Program-made: the position numbers and the translations under genes
Assembly (NCBI RefSeq): GCF_004349245.1
Contig: NZ_SMLC01000039.1
Span: 1 to 52,201, forward strand
DNA from: Actinomadura sp. 6K520
GTDB lineage: Bacteria > Actinomycetota > Actinomycetes > Streptosporangiales > Streptosporangiaceae
Direction of reading: 5' to 3'
DNA length: 52,201 nucleotides
Shown: positions 15,808 to 23,887 of the stretch, one piece after another
Position numbering within the stretch: position 1 is the stretch's first letter
How the letters are laid out: every line of letters begins with the position of its first letter
Notes under the pieces: model-generated
Database searches by the model: none
What the model was told of the DNA's origin: nothing
What the model saw: the letters and a program-made list of their open reading frames with translations, nothing else

Positions 15808-17072
15808 AGATCGCGATCATCGGGGCCGGCAGCGGCTACATGCCGGGGGTGATCCGCGGGGTCCTGCACCGCGCCGAGGCCCTGGCGGGCACCGAGCTGG
15901 CCTGCCACGACATCGACACCGGGCAGCTGGTGACCATGACGCGGCTGGCCCGCGCCATGTTCTCCGCCAGGGGCGCCGCCATCACCGTCTCCGCGCACAC
16001 CGACCGCAAGGCCGCGCTGGACGGAGCGTCCTACGTGTTCACGACGTTCCGTCCCGGCGGGCTCGCGGCGCGCCACCTGGACGAGTCGATCCCGCTCAGG
16101 CACGGCGTCGTCGGGCAGGAGACCGCCGGGCCCGGCGGGTTCCTGATGGCGCTGCGGTCCGTTCCCGTCCTGCTGGAGATCGCGGCCGCCGCGCCGGACG
16201 CCTGGATCGTCAACTACACCAACCCGACGAACATCGTCACCGACGCCGTCGCCCGCACCACCGGAGCGCGCATCATCGGGCTGTGCGACCAGGCCATCGG
16301 GGACACCGAGATGTGGGCCGGCCTGCTGGGCCTCCCCTCCGCGGGGCTGGAGGCCGACTGGATCGGCCTCAACCACGCGACCTGGGCGCAGCGGCTCCGG
16401 CTCGACGGCCACGACCTCGATGTTCCGGCGCTGCTGGACGAGCTGGAGATCCCGGGCGGCGGCGCGACGCCGTGGCGCGACCCGTCCCGCATGGCCGAAC
16501 TCGCCAAGACGCTCGGATTCCTGCCGAACTCCTACGCCAAGTACTACTTCTTCCACGACGAAGTGGTCGAGGAGCTGCGCGAGAAGGGCACGACCCGCGC
16601 GCAGGACATCCTCGCCATGCTCCCCGCCTACTACGAGCAGGTCGCCGCCGAGTCGCGGAAGCCCGACCCCGACCCGTCCCGCGAGCGCGGCGGCGGGGAG
16701 CACGGCGAGTTCGCCGTGGACGTCATCTGCGCCCTGCACCGCGACGAGGGCCGCCGGATGATCGTCAACACGCGCAACAACGGCGCGATCTCCTCGCTGG
16801 ACGCGGACGCGATCGTCGAGGTCCCCTCGCTCGTCGGGCGCTCCGGCCCGGTCCCGCTGACGATGGGCCCGCTCCCCGGGCCGGTGCGCGGGCTCACCCA
16901 GGCGATCCACGCCTACGAGCGGCTCGCGTCCGAGGCGGCCGTCACCGGCGACCACCGGACCGCCCTGCAGGCCCTCATGGCGCACCCGTTCGTCCGCAGC
17001 AAGCACACCGCCCGGAAGATCCTGGACGAGGGACTCGCCGCGCACCGCGACCACCTGCCGCAGTTCATCTGA
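15804..17072 (+). CDS. Family 4 glycoside hydrolase (6-phospho-beta-glucosidase-like)
   Basis: A 422-residue NAD- and metal-dependent glycosidase. The N-terminal Rossmann motif is GAGSGYMPG (7-15). Further GH4 signatures are the NPTN segment (NYTNPTNIVTDAV), GLCDQAIG with the metal-site Cys, and LNHATW with the family's His. In GH4 the reaction passes through oxidation at C3 and elimination. Substrates include phosphorylated or free alpha- or beta-glycosides. GTG 15804 overlaps the SIMPL stop (GTGA). No PTS or sugar transporter is nearby, so the substrate cannot be named. Confidence 0.9.
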   Translation: MKIAIIGAGSGYMPGVIRGVLHRAEALAGTELACHDIDTGQLVTMTRLARAMFSARGAAITVSAHTDRKAALDGASYVFTTFRPGGLAARHLDESIPLRHGVVGQETAGPGGFLMALRSVPVLLEIAAAAPDAWIVNYTNPTNIVTDAVARTTGARIIGLCDQAIGDTEMWAGLLGLPSAGLEADWIGLNHATWAQRLRLDGHDLDVPALLDELEIPGGGATPWRDPSRMAELAKTLGFLPNSYAKYYFFHDEVVEELREKGTTRAQDILAMLPAYYEQVAAESRKPDPDPSRERGGGEHGEFAVDVICALHRDEGRRMIVNTRNNGAISSLDADAIVEVPSLVGRSGPVPLTMGPLPGPVRGLTQAIHAYERLASEAAVTGDHRTALQALMAHPFVRSKHTARKILDEGLAAHRDHLPQFI

Positions 17073-17124
17073 CCGTGACCTCGTCCGCCTGAACGGGGAA
17101 CGTCCCCGACCCGTACCCAAGGGT

Positions 17125-17424
17125 GTGGGAGGAACGGATTGCGGGGAGTACCGCTTCGGCCTCGGCGTCTACGCCCTCGGACGGCTGCCCGGCGCCGAGG
17201 CCGACGAGCTGTCGGCGCACCTGCGCGGGTGCCCGTCCTGCCGCGCGGAACTCGCCGAGCTGCGCGACGTCGCCGAGCTCCTCGCCCGCAGTGTCCCGCA
17301 GCCGCCCGGCCACGGCCCAGTGACACGAAGAGGCGCCGGCCGCAGACCGCGGACCGGCGCCTCCCTGAACGGCCTCAACGGCGCCTGCGCCTACGGCTCC
17401 AGAGGACCAGGGCGGTCACGGTGA
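17125..17424 (+). CDS. Short zf-HC2 (anti-sigma-type zinc finger) protein, probably truncated or frameshifted
   Basis: The first 60 or so residues are a putative anti-sigma zinc finger: CGEYRFGLGVYALGRLPGAEADELSAHLRGCPSCRAEL, with His and the C-x2-C pair of the motif. After about residue 66 the frame has no stop, runs through a strong hairpin (17330-17363) and over the end of the opposite gene. This tail is low-complexity and unlikely to be genuine. A TGA occurs at 17321-17323 in another frame, so a frameshift is suspected. No sigma factor gene or membrane domain accompanies it. GTG 17125 is a weak start without a spaced ribosome binding site. Confidence 0.5.
   Translation: MGGTDCGEYRFGLGVYALGRLPGAEADELSAHLRGCPSCRAELAELRDVAELLARSVPQPPGHGPVTRRGAGRRPRTGASLNGLNGACAYGSRGPGRSR
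17330..17363. terminator. Bidirectional hairpin between convergent genes
   Basis: A perfect 10-bp stem GAGGCGCCGG/CCGGCGCCTC with a 14-nt loop, between the zf-HC2 ORF and the convergent DUF3618 gene. There is no U-tract, as is common in very GC-rich actinomycetes. Confidence 0.6.
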
Positions 17425-17683
17425 CGGCGGCGCCGACGCCCGCCAGCACCACGCGTTTGTCGATCCCGCCGCCTTCCGGGTCGTCGTCCGCGGGCGCACC
17501 GATCATCGCGCCTACGGCCTTGGCGACCTGACCCGCCTCCTCTTTCAGCCGGTCGGCGCCCCGCCGCGCGACGTTCTTCGGATTCGTCCGGTCGGCGATC
17601 TCGTCGACCGTGCGTGCGAGCTCCTGGACGTTGCGCTCTATGTACCTTTCCAGCGCCTCCGGGTCGCTGGGCCTGTCGTCCAT
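17375..17683 (-). CDS. DUF3618-family membrane-tail protein
   Basis: A 102-residue protein. The N-terminal motif ALERYIERNVQELARTVDEIADRTNPKNVARRGADRLKEEA is the DUF3618 pattern. A single C-terminal membrane helix (about 76-95, VVLAGVGAAVTVTALVLW) ends in a run of arginines. The topology suggests a cytoplasmic helical part tethered to the membrane by its tail. The family function is unknown. It is encoded alone and ends beside a strong hairpin. ATG 17683 gives the conserved N-terminus. Confidence 0.88.
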   Translation of the reverse strand: MDDRPSDPEALERYIERNVQELARTVDEIADRTNPKNVARRGADRLKEEAGQVAKAVGAMIGAPADDDPEGGGIDKRVVLAGVGAAVTVTALVLWSRRRRRR

Positions 17684-17823
17684 GCCGTGTCCTTATCGTG
17701 TGGGGCGAAACCGTGACCAGCGAAGCATGATCCGGACAGTCTCGCAGGTCTTCCCCCGGAACGCCCGCCGCACCCCCGGCCCGGTACGGTTGGAGCCACC
17801 ATCCGAGCGAAAGGCGGGACAGG

Positions 17824-18291
17824 GTGTCCGAGCGGCTGCAGCCGGGCGACGTCGCCCCCGAGTTCGAGCTTCCCGACGCCGACGGGTCCCCGGTGTCGCT
17901 GGCCGCGCTGCGCGGCAGGCGTGTGATCCTCTACTTCTACCCGGCGGCCATGACCCCCGGCTGCACCAAGGAGTCGGTCGACTTCGAGGGCAGCCTCGGC
18001 GACCTCGACGCCGCGGGCGTCACCGTCGTGGGCGTCTCCCCCGACAAGCCCGCCAAGCTCGCCAAGTTCCGGGAGAAGGAGGGCCTGACCTTCCCGCTGC
18101 TCTCCGACCCGGACACCGGGGTGCTGAAGGCTTACGGCGCGTACGGGGAGAAGAAGCTGTACGGCAAGGTCGTCGTCGGCGTCATCCGCTCCACCTTCAT
18201 CATCGACGCCGACGGGAAGATCGAGAAGGCGTACTACAACGTGAAGGCCACCGGCCACGTGGACCGCCTCCGCCGCGACCTGGGCATCTGA
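17824..18291 (+). CDS. bcp: Thioredoxin-dependent peroxiredoxin, Bcp/PrxQ type
   Basis: A 155-residue peroxidase reducing H2O2 and organic hydroperoxides. The peroxidatic cysteine is Cys47 in MTPGCTKE with Thr44 nearby. Position 52, where two-Cys Bcp proteins carry the resolving cysteine (CxxxxC), is Val. The protein is therefore probably a 1-Cys enzyme, relying on an external thiol. GTG 17824 follows GAAAGGCGGGACAGG. A strong terminator hairpin follows 13 bp after the stop. Confidence 0.93.
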   Translation: MSERLQPGDVAPEFELPDADGSPVSLAALRGRRVILYFYPAAMTPGCTKESVDFEGSLGDLDAAGVTVVGVSPDKPAKLAKFREKEGLTFPLLSDPDTGVLKAYGAYGEKKLYGKVVVGVIRSTFIIDADGKIEKAYYNVKATGHVDRLRRDLGI

Positions 18292-18304
18292 ACCGGCGGT
18301 ACGA

Positions 18305-18335
18305 GAAGGCCGGCCCGCGGCGCGGGCCGGCCTTC
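18305..18335 (+). terminator. Strong hairpin terminator after bcp
   Basis: A perfect 14-bp stem GAAGGCCGGCCCGC / GCGGGCCGGCCTTC with a 3-nt loop directly downstream of bcp. It is also 41 bp downstream of the oppositely oriented tRNA-Leu gene, so it may stop transcription from both sides. Confidence 0.85.
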
Positions 18336-18376
18336 GCATGTGGAGGGGTTCGCGTGTGGAGGATTCGCACGTGGGG

Positions 18377-18461
18377 TGCGGGCGGGGGGATTCGAACCCC
18401 CACGGTGTCTCCACCAACAGGACCTAAACCTGCCGCGTATACCTGGTTTCGCCACGCCCGC
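18377..18461 (-). tRNA. tRNA-Leu, anticodon UAG
   Basis: An 85-nt cloverleaf read on the minus strand. The acceptor stem is GCGGGCG/CGCCCGC with discriminator A. The D-arm closes GCG/CGC. The anticodon stem is GCAGG/CCTGT with loop TTTAGGT, giving anticodon TAG at 18426-18424. A variable arm of class II length (GTGGAGACAC region) and the T-arm GGGGGTTCGAATCCCCC follow. CCA is not encoded. It reads CUA codons (and CUN by wobble). The 5' 38 nt overlap the end of the MFS gene on the same strand. Confidence 0.95.
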
Positions 18462-20025
18462 CTGCGCCTCCCGCCGGAGGCGCGTTCAGCTTAGCGGCTC
18501 GGCCGGAGGGCCGCGGGTGGTCGCCGGTCCCGGGGAGCGCGGCCCGGGCCCGGCGTGCGCGGGAGAGGGCGGCCACCGCGACGGCGGTGACCGCCAGCGC
18601 GATCGAGGCGGTCAGCATCGCCGACTGGACGCCGTCGGCGAACGCCGTCCGGGCCTCCGCCGCGATCTCGGGCCCGGCCCGCAGCGCCATCGCGAGTGAC
18701 TCCTTCGCCTGCTCCGTGACGGGTGCCGGCACGCCCTCCGGGGCCAGGTTCGCGCGGTACCCGGACTGGAGGACGCTGCCGAGGACGGCGATGCCGAGCG
18801 CCCCGCCGAGTTCCCTCGCCAGGTCGTTCATCGCCGACCCGACGCCCTGCTTGTCGCGGGGCAGCGCGTCGATGATCGCGGCCGTGGCCGGGGTCATGGC
18901 GAGGCCCATGCCGGCGCCGAGCGGGAGCAGGCCCGCCAGCAGGAGCCAGTAGCCGCTGGTCTCGTCCAGCAGCGAGAAGACCAGCAGTGCCGCGCTCACC
19001 AGCAGCAGGCCGGCGGTGATCACGCGGGGCGGCCCGACCCGGGCGGCCAGCCGGGGCGCGATGACCCGGGCGAACGGCATCATCGTGAGCGCCATGGGCA
19101 CGAGGCTCAGCGCCCCGACCAGTGCGCTGTCGCCCTTCACCAGCTGCAGGTACTGCAGGACGATGAAGATGAACCCGAAGAAGGCGAAGAACTGCAGCGT
19201 GATCGACAGCGTTCCGGCGGAGAACGGCCGGATGCGGAAGAGCCTGGGGTCCAGCAGCGGGTTCGGCCGCCGCAGCTCCCAGGCGACGAAGCCGGCGAGG
19301 ACGAGGGCGCCCGCGGCGAGGCCCGCGAGGGTCCGGACGCTCGCCCAGCCCACGACGGGCGCCTCGATGATCGAGTAGACGAGGACGCCGAGCCCGGCGA
19401 CGGTGATCGCGGCGCCGGTGAGGTCCAGCTTCGGCGCGTCCGGCTCCGCGGACTCCGGGACGGCCGCGAGCGTCGCGACGAGCGCGGCGACCGCGAGGAC
19501 GACGTTCAGCACGAACACCGATCGCCACGACCAGAACTCCAGCAGCGTGCCGGAGGCGAGCAGCCCGAAGACGGCGCTCGCGCCGGCGACGCCCGCCCAC
19601 ATGCCGACCGCCCGGGTGCGCGCCTCCGCGGCGAACGTCGAGGTGATCGTGGACAGCGTGGCGGGCATGACGAGGGCCGCGCCGACGCCGAGGACGCCGC
19701 GCATCGCGATCAGCCAGTGCGGGTCGGTGACCAGCGCGGCGGCGGCCGAGCCCGCGCCGAAGACGACGAGGCCGGCGGTGAGGGCGCGGCGGCGCCCGTA
19801 GCGGTCGCCGATGGCGCCGCCGAGCAGCAGCAGCGCGGCGAAGACGAGCGCGTACGCGTCGATGATCCACGCCAGTTCCGTCTGCCCGGCGCCGGTGTCG
19901 CGGGCGATGGACGGGACGGCGGTGTTGAGGGACGCCACGGCGGACACGACCGTGGCGAGGGAGAGCATCACGGTGGGCAGGACCGCGCGATGCGCGGTTC
20001 TCCCCTCCGGAGTGACGGCGGCCAT
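18424..20025 (-). CDS. MFS multidrug exporter, EmrB/QacA (14-helix) type
   Basis: A 533-residue drug:proton antiporter. Motif A is seen as GGAIGDRYGRRRAL after helix 2, and the start region contains SLNTAVPSIARDTGAGQTELAWIIDAYAL, typical of DHA2 exporters. ATG 20025 is preceded by AAGGAGG. The C-terminal tail beyond the last helix is low-complexity and reads into the tRNA-Leu gene; its UAG stop is exactly the tRNA anticodon. It is divergent from a TetR gene whose product presumably represses it. Probable promoter: TTGAAA near 20109-20104 with CAGATT about 18 bp on. The exported compound is unknown. Confidence 0.9.
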   Translation of the reverse strand: MAAVTPEGRTAHRAVLPTVMLSLATVVSAVASLNTAVPSIARDTGAGQTELAWIIDAYALVFAALLLLGGAIGDRYGRRRALTAGLVVFGAGSAAAALVTDPHWLIAMRGVLGVGAALVMPATLSTITSTFAAEARTRAVGMWAGVAGASAVFGLLASGTLLEFWSWRSVFVLNVVLAVAALVATLAAVPESAEPDAPKLDLTGAAITVAGLGVLVYSIIEAPVVGWASVRTLAGLAAGALVLAGFVAWELRRPNPLLDPRLFRIRPFSAGTLSITLQFFAFFGFIFIVLQYLQLVKGDSALVGALSLVPMALTMMPFARVIAPRLAARVGPPRVITAGLLLVSAALLVFSLLDETSGYWLLLAGLLPLGAGMGLAMTPATAAIIDALPRDKQGVGSAMNDLARELGGALGIAVLGSVLQSGYRANLAPEGVPAPVTEQAKESLAMALRAGPEIAAEARTAFADGVQSAMLTASIALAVTAVAVAALSRARRARAALPGTGDHPRPSGRAAKLNAPPAGGAGGRGETRYTRQV

Positions 20026-20038
20026 GGCGAGCCTCCTT

Positions 20039-20064
20039 GTGCGTTTCCGTTCGGCGTGCGTTTC
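20039..20064. promoter_or_regulatory. Direct repeat in the MFS/TetR intergenic region
   Basis: GTGCGTTTC occurs at 20039-20047 and again at 20056-20064, 17 bp apart. It lies in the 5' leader of the MFS gene, between that gene and the divergent TetR gene. Possible regulator-binding site; no palindrome was found there. Confidence 0.3.
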
Positions 20065-20111
20065 TCTTCGGCCACCTCGAATCTGGCCGCCGCACCGGCT
20101 ATATTTCAACC

Positions 20112-20789
20112 ATGATGAATAAAGCGGGGGCCGCCGCGCGGGGGCGGCGGCGCGGGAGCCCGGACACCCGGCGGGAGATCCTCGCGGTGGCCCGCCGCCG
20201 GTTCCTGTCGGACGGCTACGGGCCCGTCACGATGCGCTCCATCGCCGCCGAGGCGGGCGTCGACGCCGCACTGATCAGCTACTTCTTCGGATCGAAGAAG
20301 GGGCTGTTCGGCGCGGTGCTGGGCCTGGTCGCCAACCCGCCGGAGGTGCTCGCCGGCGCGCTCCCCGGCGACCCCGCGACGCTGCCCGAACGCGTCCTGC
20401 GCGCGCTGCTGACCGCGTGGGACGACCCCGAGGGCGGCCGCCCGCTCGTGCTCATGGTGCGGGCGGCGGCGCAGGATCCCGAGCTCGGGCGGCTGCTGCA
20501 GGAGATCGTCGAGAACGAGCTGGTCGGCCGCATCGCCGACCACCTCGCCGGCACGGGCGCGGTGTCCGCCGACGTCCGGGGCCGGGCGGGCGTGTTCGGC
20601 GCGCAGCTCGCGGGCGTCATCTTCACGCGCCACCTCCTCGGTGTGGAACCGGTCGCATCGATGCCGCGCGATGAATTAATCGCGCGCCTCGCGCCGGGCC
20701 TGCGCGCGGTGCTGTACGGGCCGCCGCGCCGGTCGCGCCCCGGGCCGGGCGACCCGGCGGGCCGGGCGGCGCGCGGCCGCCCCCGGTAA
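20112..20789 (+). CDS. TetR-family regulator of the divergent MFS gene
   Basis: A 225-residue repressor. The helix-turn-helix spans about residues 18-62 (DTRREILAVARRRFLSDGYG, then AGVDAALISYFFGSKKGLF). The C-terminal half matches TetR_C domains with LVLMVRAAAQDPELGRLLQ. The tail is Pro/Arg/Gly-rich. A TATATT -10 box at 20100-20105 ends six bases before ATG 20112, indicating a leaderless mRNA; ATG 20115 is an alternative. Divergent orientation and overlapping promoters make the EmrB-type exporter the likely target. Confidence 0.9.
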   Translation: MMNKAGAAARGRRRGSPDTRREILAVARRRFLSDGYGPVTMRSIAAEAGVDAALISYFFGSKKGLFGAVLGLVANPPEVLAGALPGDPATLPERVLRALLTAWDDPEGGRPLVLMVRAAAQDPELGRLLQEIVENELVGRIADHLAGTGAVSADVRGRAGVFGAQLAGVIFTRHLLGVEPVASMPRDELIARLAPGLRAVLYGPPRRSRPGPGDPAGRAARGRPR

Positions 20790-20921
20790 CGGACAGCGCC
20801 ACATCGGAATTGCGGACTAAAGCCTTTGATTTCGCCGCATTATTTGAAAAAGCCCCTCGGCAGGGCCGCCGCGGGCGGCCTAGGCTTGATGGGTCCGGCC
20901 GTCGGCCCAGGCGGTGACGCC

Positions 20922-21977
20922 ATGATCGCAAGTTCGCCGGGGAACGTCGTGAACACGTCCTTCGCGCACCGCCTCCTGCCCTACGACGGGGCGGACCGGT
21001 TCCTCGACGGCGCGCTCCCCTTCCTGGTGGACGGGCTCGACGCGGGCGACCGGGTCGTCGCCGTCTGCGGGACCGGGCAGGAGATGCTGCTGCGCGACGC
21101 GCTCGGCCCCGCCGACGCCGGCGTCGAGTTCCGCGAGCCGCGGGACTGGTACGGCCACCCGGCGCGGACGCTGGCGGACTGCCTGAGCGCGGCCGACGAC
21201 GCCACCGGGCGGGGACGCCGGCTGCGCGTCCTCGGGGAACCGGCGTGGACCTCGCGGACCCCGCTCGAGGTCGTCGAATGGCAGCGGATCGAGGCCGTCG
21301 TCAACGTCGCGTTCCGCGAGACCGGCGCCTCGCTCATGTGCCCGTACTCGACGTCGCTGCCGGCGGGCATCGTCGCGGCGGCCCGCAAGACCCATCCGGA
21401 GACCGTGCGCGGCGGGCGCGCCGTGCCCAACCCCGGCTTCGTCGACCCCTGGTCCTACTGCGCGCAGTGCGACCGCGAGCCGCTGCCCGCGCCGCCGTCC
21501 GACGCCGACACGCTGCGGTTCGACAGGGCCGACCTGTACTGGCTGCGGGCCTACGTCACCGAGTACGCGCGCCAGACGACGCTCCCCGAGGAGGACCTCC
21601 AGCGCCTCCTGGTCGCGGTCACCGAGGTCGTCACCAACGCGATGCGGCACGGCGAGCCGCCCATCGTCCTGCGCATGTGGACGGAGCCGGGCACCGGAGC
21701 CGCCCTCGTCTGCGAGGTCGCCGACGAGGGCCGGTGGGCGCCCGGGACCGGCTACGGGCTCATCCCGCCACGGCCCGGGGGCGCCGCGTCCGGGGGCCGG
21801 TTCGGGCTGTGGGCCGTGCGGCTCCTGTGCGCGACCGTGCAGATCAGGACGGGCGAGGGCGGCAGCATCGTCCGGCTCAGGCTCGCGCTCCCCGGCGCGG
21901 CCGGCACCGGCCACCGGACGGAGAGTGAGGGGTTCCATGCGTTGGGCTTCCCAAACCCTCCGCGCGGCGTACGCTGA
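20922..21977 (+). CDS. MEDS-domain / HATPase (anti-sigma-kinase-like) protein A1
   Basis: A 351-residue protein. Residues about 15-175 form a MEDS (DcmR-type sensory) domain, with FLVDGLDAGDRVVAVC and the late LMCPYSTSLP. A linker with CAQC (Cys180, Cys183) follows. The C-terminus (about 200-325) is an RsbW-like HATPase with N-box TEVVTNAMRHG (Asn239), D-E-G and the GRFGLWAVRLL motif. There is no phosphoacceptor histidine domain, so it is not a standard sensor kinase; Ser/Thr kinase or anti-sigma activity is the family expectation. ATG 20922 is chosen over upstream codons; a TAGGCT box at 20881 fits a short leader. It is first of three MEDS genes. Confidence 0.8.
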   Translation: MIASSPGNVVNTSFAHRLLPYDGADRFLDGALPFLVDGLDAGDRVVAVCGTGQEMLLRDALGPADAGVEFREPRDWYGHPARTLADCLSAADDATGRGRRLRVLGEPAWTSRTPLEVVEWQRIEAVVNVAFRETGASLMCPYSTSLPAGIVAAARKTHPETVRGGRAVPNPGFVDPWSYCAQCDREPLPAPPSDADTLRFDRADLYWLRAYVTEYARQTTLPEEDLQRLLVAVTEVVTNAMRHGEPPIVLRMWTEPGTGAALVCEVADEGRWAPGTGYGLIPPRPGGAASGGRFGLWAVRLLCATVQIRTGEGGSIVRLRLALPGAAGTGHRTESEGFHALGFPNPPRGVR

Positions 21978-22007
21978 ACACACACCACCGATCTCGATGG
22001 GCAGGCC

Positions 22008-22922
22008 ATGGAGACACCCTGGTTCGCCGAACGTCCCGTCGGAGAAGTCCGGCCGGGCGACCACGGCTGGCTGGCCTACAGCGGTTCCGAAGAGCGCGAC
22101 CAGGTCATCGGGACCTTCGTGCGGGAGGGCCTGCGGACCACCGAGAAGGTCGTCTACGTCACCGACGCCCCGGCCCACCGGCTGCCCGGCGTCGGTCCCC
22201 GGCACGGGATCGACGTGGACGCCTACAGCCGCGCGGGCCAGCTGCGGGTGATCTCGCGGCGGGACGCCTGCGTCGACCGCCGCGGCGAGTTCGAGCCCGC
22301 CATGATGCTGGACACGCTCGGCCGCGAGGTCGACAAGGCGTTGGACGAGGGTTTCCGCGCCGTCCGCCTCACCACCGACTACAGCTGGCTGCTGCAGCGC
22401 CCCGGGCCGCCCGACCTGGCCCGGATGCTGGGGTGCGAGCACCGCGTCGGCAACGCGGTGTCGCCGAGCACGATGGCGATGGCGATCTGCCAGATCGACA
22501 AGCACGCGTGCCCGCCGGACGAGCTCGCCGCCCTCCGTGACACACACGAGGTCCTCGTGGAAGTGAACCCCGAATACGACGACGGGATCCTGAAGATAGT
22601 GCGCACGTTCGAACCCGACGGCCTGCGGCTCGAAGGCGAGCTGGACGCCGCGCGGCACTCGGTGTTCGCCGAGAAGCTCGCGCAGGTGAGCACCGACCGC
22701 CGCCGCGTCCACCTCGACCTGTCCCGGCTCGGCTTCATCGACCTCGGCGGCCTGCACCTGCTGGCCCGGCACGCCACCGGGCTGCCCGCCGGCGAGCCGC
22801 TGGTCCTCGACCATCTGGCGCCCGACGTGGAGAACGTCATCGAGATGGTCGGCTGGCACCGGCTGCCGGGCCTCGTGCGCGGCGGCCGGCGGACCTCCCC
22901 GGACCCGGAGGGCACCACCTGA
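22008..22922 (+). CDS. MEDS-STAS protein A2
   Basis: A 304-residue protein with an N-terminal MEDS domain (RPGDHGWLAYSGSEERDQVIGTFVREGL, ending at MAMAICQID near 165) and a C-terminal STAS domain (about 197-295). The STAS loop reads LDLSRLGFIDLGGL: at Leu246, the place where anti-sigma antagonists such as SpoIIAA/RsbV carry the phosphorylated serine, there is no hydroxyl residue. It overlaps the next gene by one base (TGATG). It is presumably a binding partner of the HATPase proteins, but switching cannot use the usual serine. Confidence 0.8.
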   Translation: METPWFAERPVGEVRPGDHGWLAYSGSEERDQVIGTFVREGLRTTEKVVYVTDAPAHRLPGVGPRHGIDVDAYSRAGQLRVISRRDACVDRRGEFEPAMMLDTLGREVDKALDEGFRAVRLTTDYSWLLQRPGPPDLARMLGCEHRVGNAVSPSTMAMAICQIDKHACPPDELAALRDTHEVLVEVNPEYDDGILKIVRTFEPDGLRLEGELDAARHSVFAEKLAQVSTDRRRVHLDLSRLGFIDLGGLHLLARHATGLPAGEPLVLDHLAPDVENVIEMVGWHRLPGLVRGGRRTSPDPEGTT

Positions 22923-23887
22923 TGATCATGGAGCACAGGGCGTTCCTGTACCGCGGCGCCGACGAGTACCTGTCGGTCACCGTGCCCTACCTGGAGTCCG
23001 GGCTGGCGAGCGACCAGAGCGTCATCGCCGTCGTCCCCGAACCGAACCTGACCGCGCTCAGGGACGTCTTCGCCGGGTCCGGCCGGCGGATCCGGTTCTT
23101 CGACTCGGCGGAGTTCTACCGGCATCCCGTCCGCACCCTGCGCGACTACCAGGCCGTCGTGAAGCAGAGCGCGCCGCGGCGCGTGTGCGCGCTGGCCGAA
23201 CCCGTCTGGGAGGGCTGGGACGAGCGGCAGATGCTGGAGTGGATCCGCTACGAGTCGCTCATCAACGTGGTGTTCGCGGGGTCCGGCGCGCGTGCGCTGT
23301 GCCCGTACGACACCGGCACGCTGCCGCCCCGCGTCGTCGCGGAGGCGAAACGGACCCACCCCCTGCTGCTGTCCCCCGGCCACGAGGGCGAGAACCACGA
23401 GTACGTCGAACCCGCGACGTTCGGGGCGGGCTGCGACCGCCGCCCGCGCCCCGCCCGTCCCCGCGACGCCGAGTACCTCCCCGTCGACGGTGCCGACCTG
23501 CACCTCCTGCGGGCGTTCGTCGGCGAGCGCGCGGCCCGGCACGGCCTCGCGAAGCGGCCGGCGCGGAACCTCGTCACGGCCGCGAACGAGGTCGCCGCCA
23601 ACGCCCTCCAGCACGGCACGCCGCCGGCCGGCCTGTGGATATGGCGGGACGGCGACGACGTCGTCTGCGAGATCGGCGACAGCGGCTTCTGGCACCCGCC
23701 GCCCGACTCGCTGACGGGGTTCATCCCGCCGGACACCGCCCTCCAGCGCGGCTTCGGGCTGTGGACCGTCCGCCTCCTGGTCGACCTGATGGAGATCCGG
23801 ACAGGCTGGGAGGGCACCTTCGTACGCCTCAGCGTTTCGCGCGGCACCACCGGGCACGCCGGGGCGGCGACGGCCGGCCTCGCCTAG
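22922..23887 (+). CDS. MEDS-domain / HATPase protein A3
   Basis: A 321-residue protein with MEDS domain (about 6-165, including ALCPYDTGTLPP) and an HATPase (about 185-305). The N-box ANEVAANALQHG has Asn227, G1 is DSGFW (Asp253) and G2 is RGFGLWTVRLL, so ATP binding looks intact. The CxxC linker of its paralogues is reduced to a single Cys171. Its TAG stop shares the palindrome CTAG with the stop of convergent rdgB (4-bp overlap). Last gene of the first MEDS cluster. Confidence 0.8.
   Translation: MIMEHRAFLYRGADEYLSVTVPYLESGLASDQSVIAVVPEPNLTALRDVFAGSGRRIRFFDSAEFYRHPVRTLRDYQAVVKQSAPRRVCALAEPVWEGWDERQMLEWIRYESLINVVFAGSGARALCPYDTGTLPPRVVAEAKRTHPLLLSPGHEGENHEYVEPATFGAGCDRRPRPARPRDAEYLPVDGADLHLLRAFVGERAARHGLAKRPARNLVTAANEVAANALQHGTPPAGLWIWRDGDDVVCEIGDSGFWHPPPDSLTGFIPPDTALQRGFGLWTVRLLVDLMEIRTGWEGTFVRLSVSRGTTGHAGAATAGLA

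Noticed and set aside
23884..23887. Stops of A3 and rdgB sharing CTAG as a regulatory overlap
   Set aside because: Four-base convergent overlaps at CTAG arise easily; no further structure supports a function.
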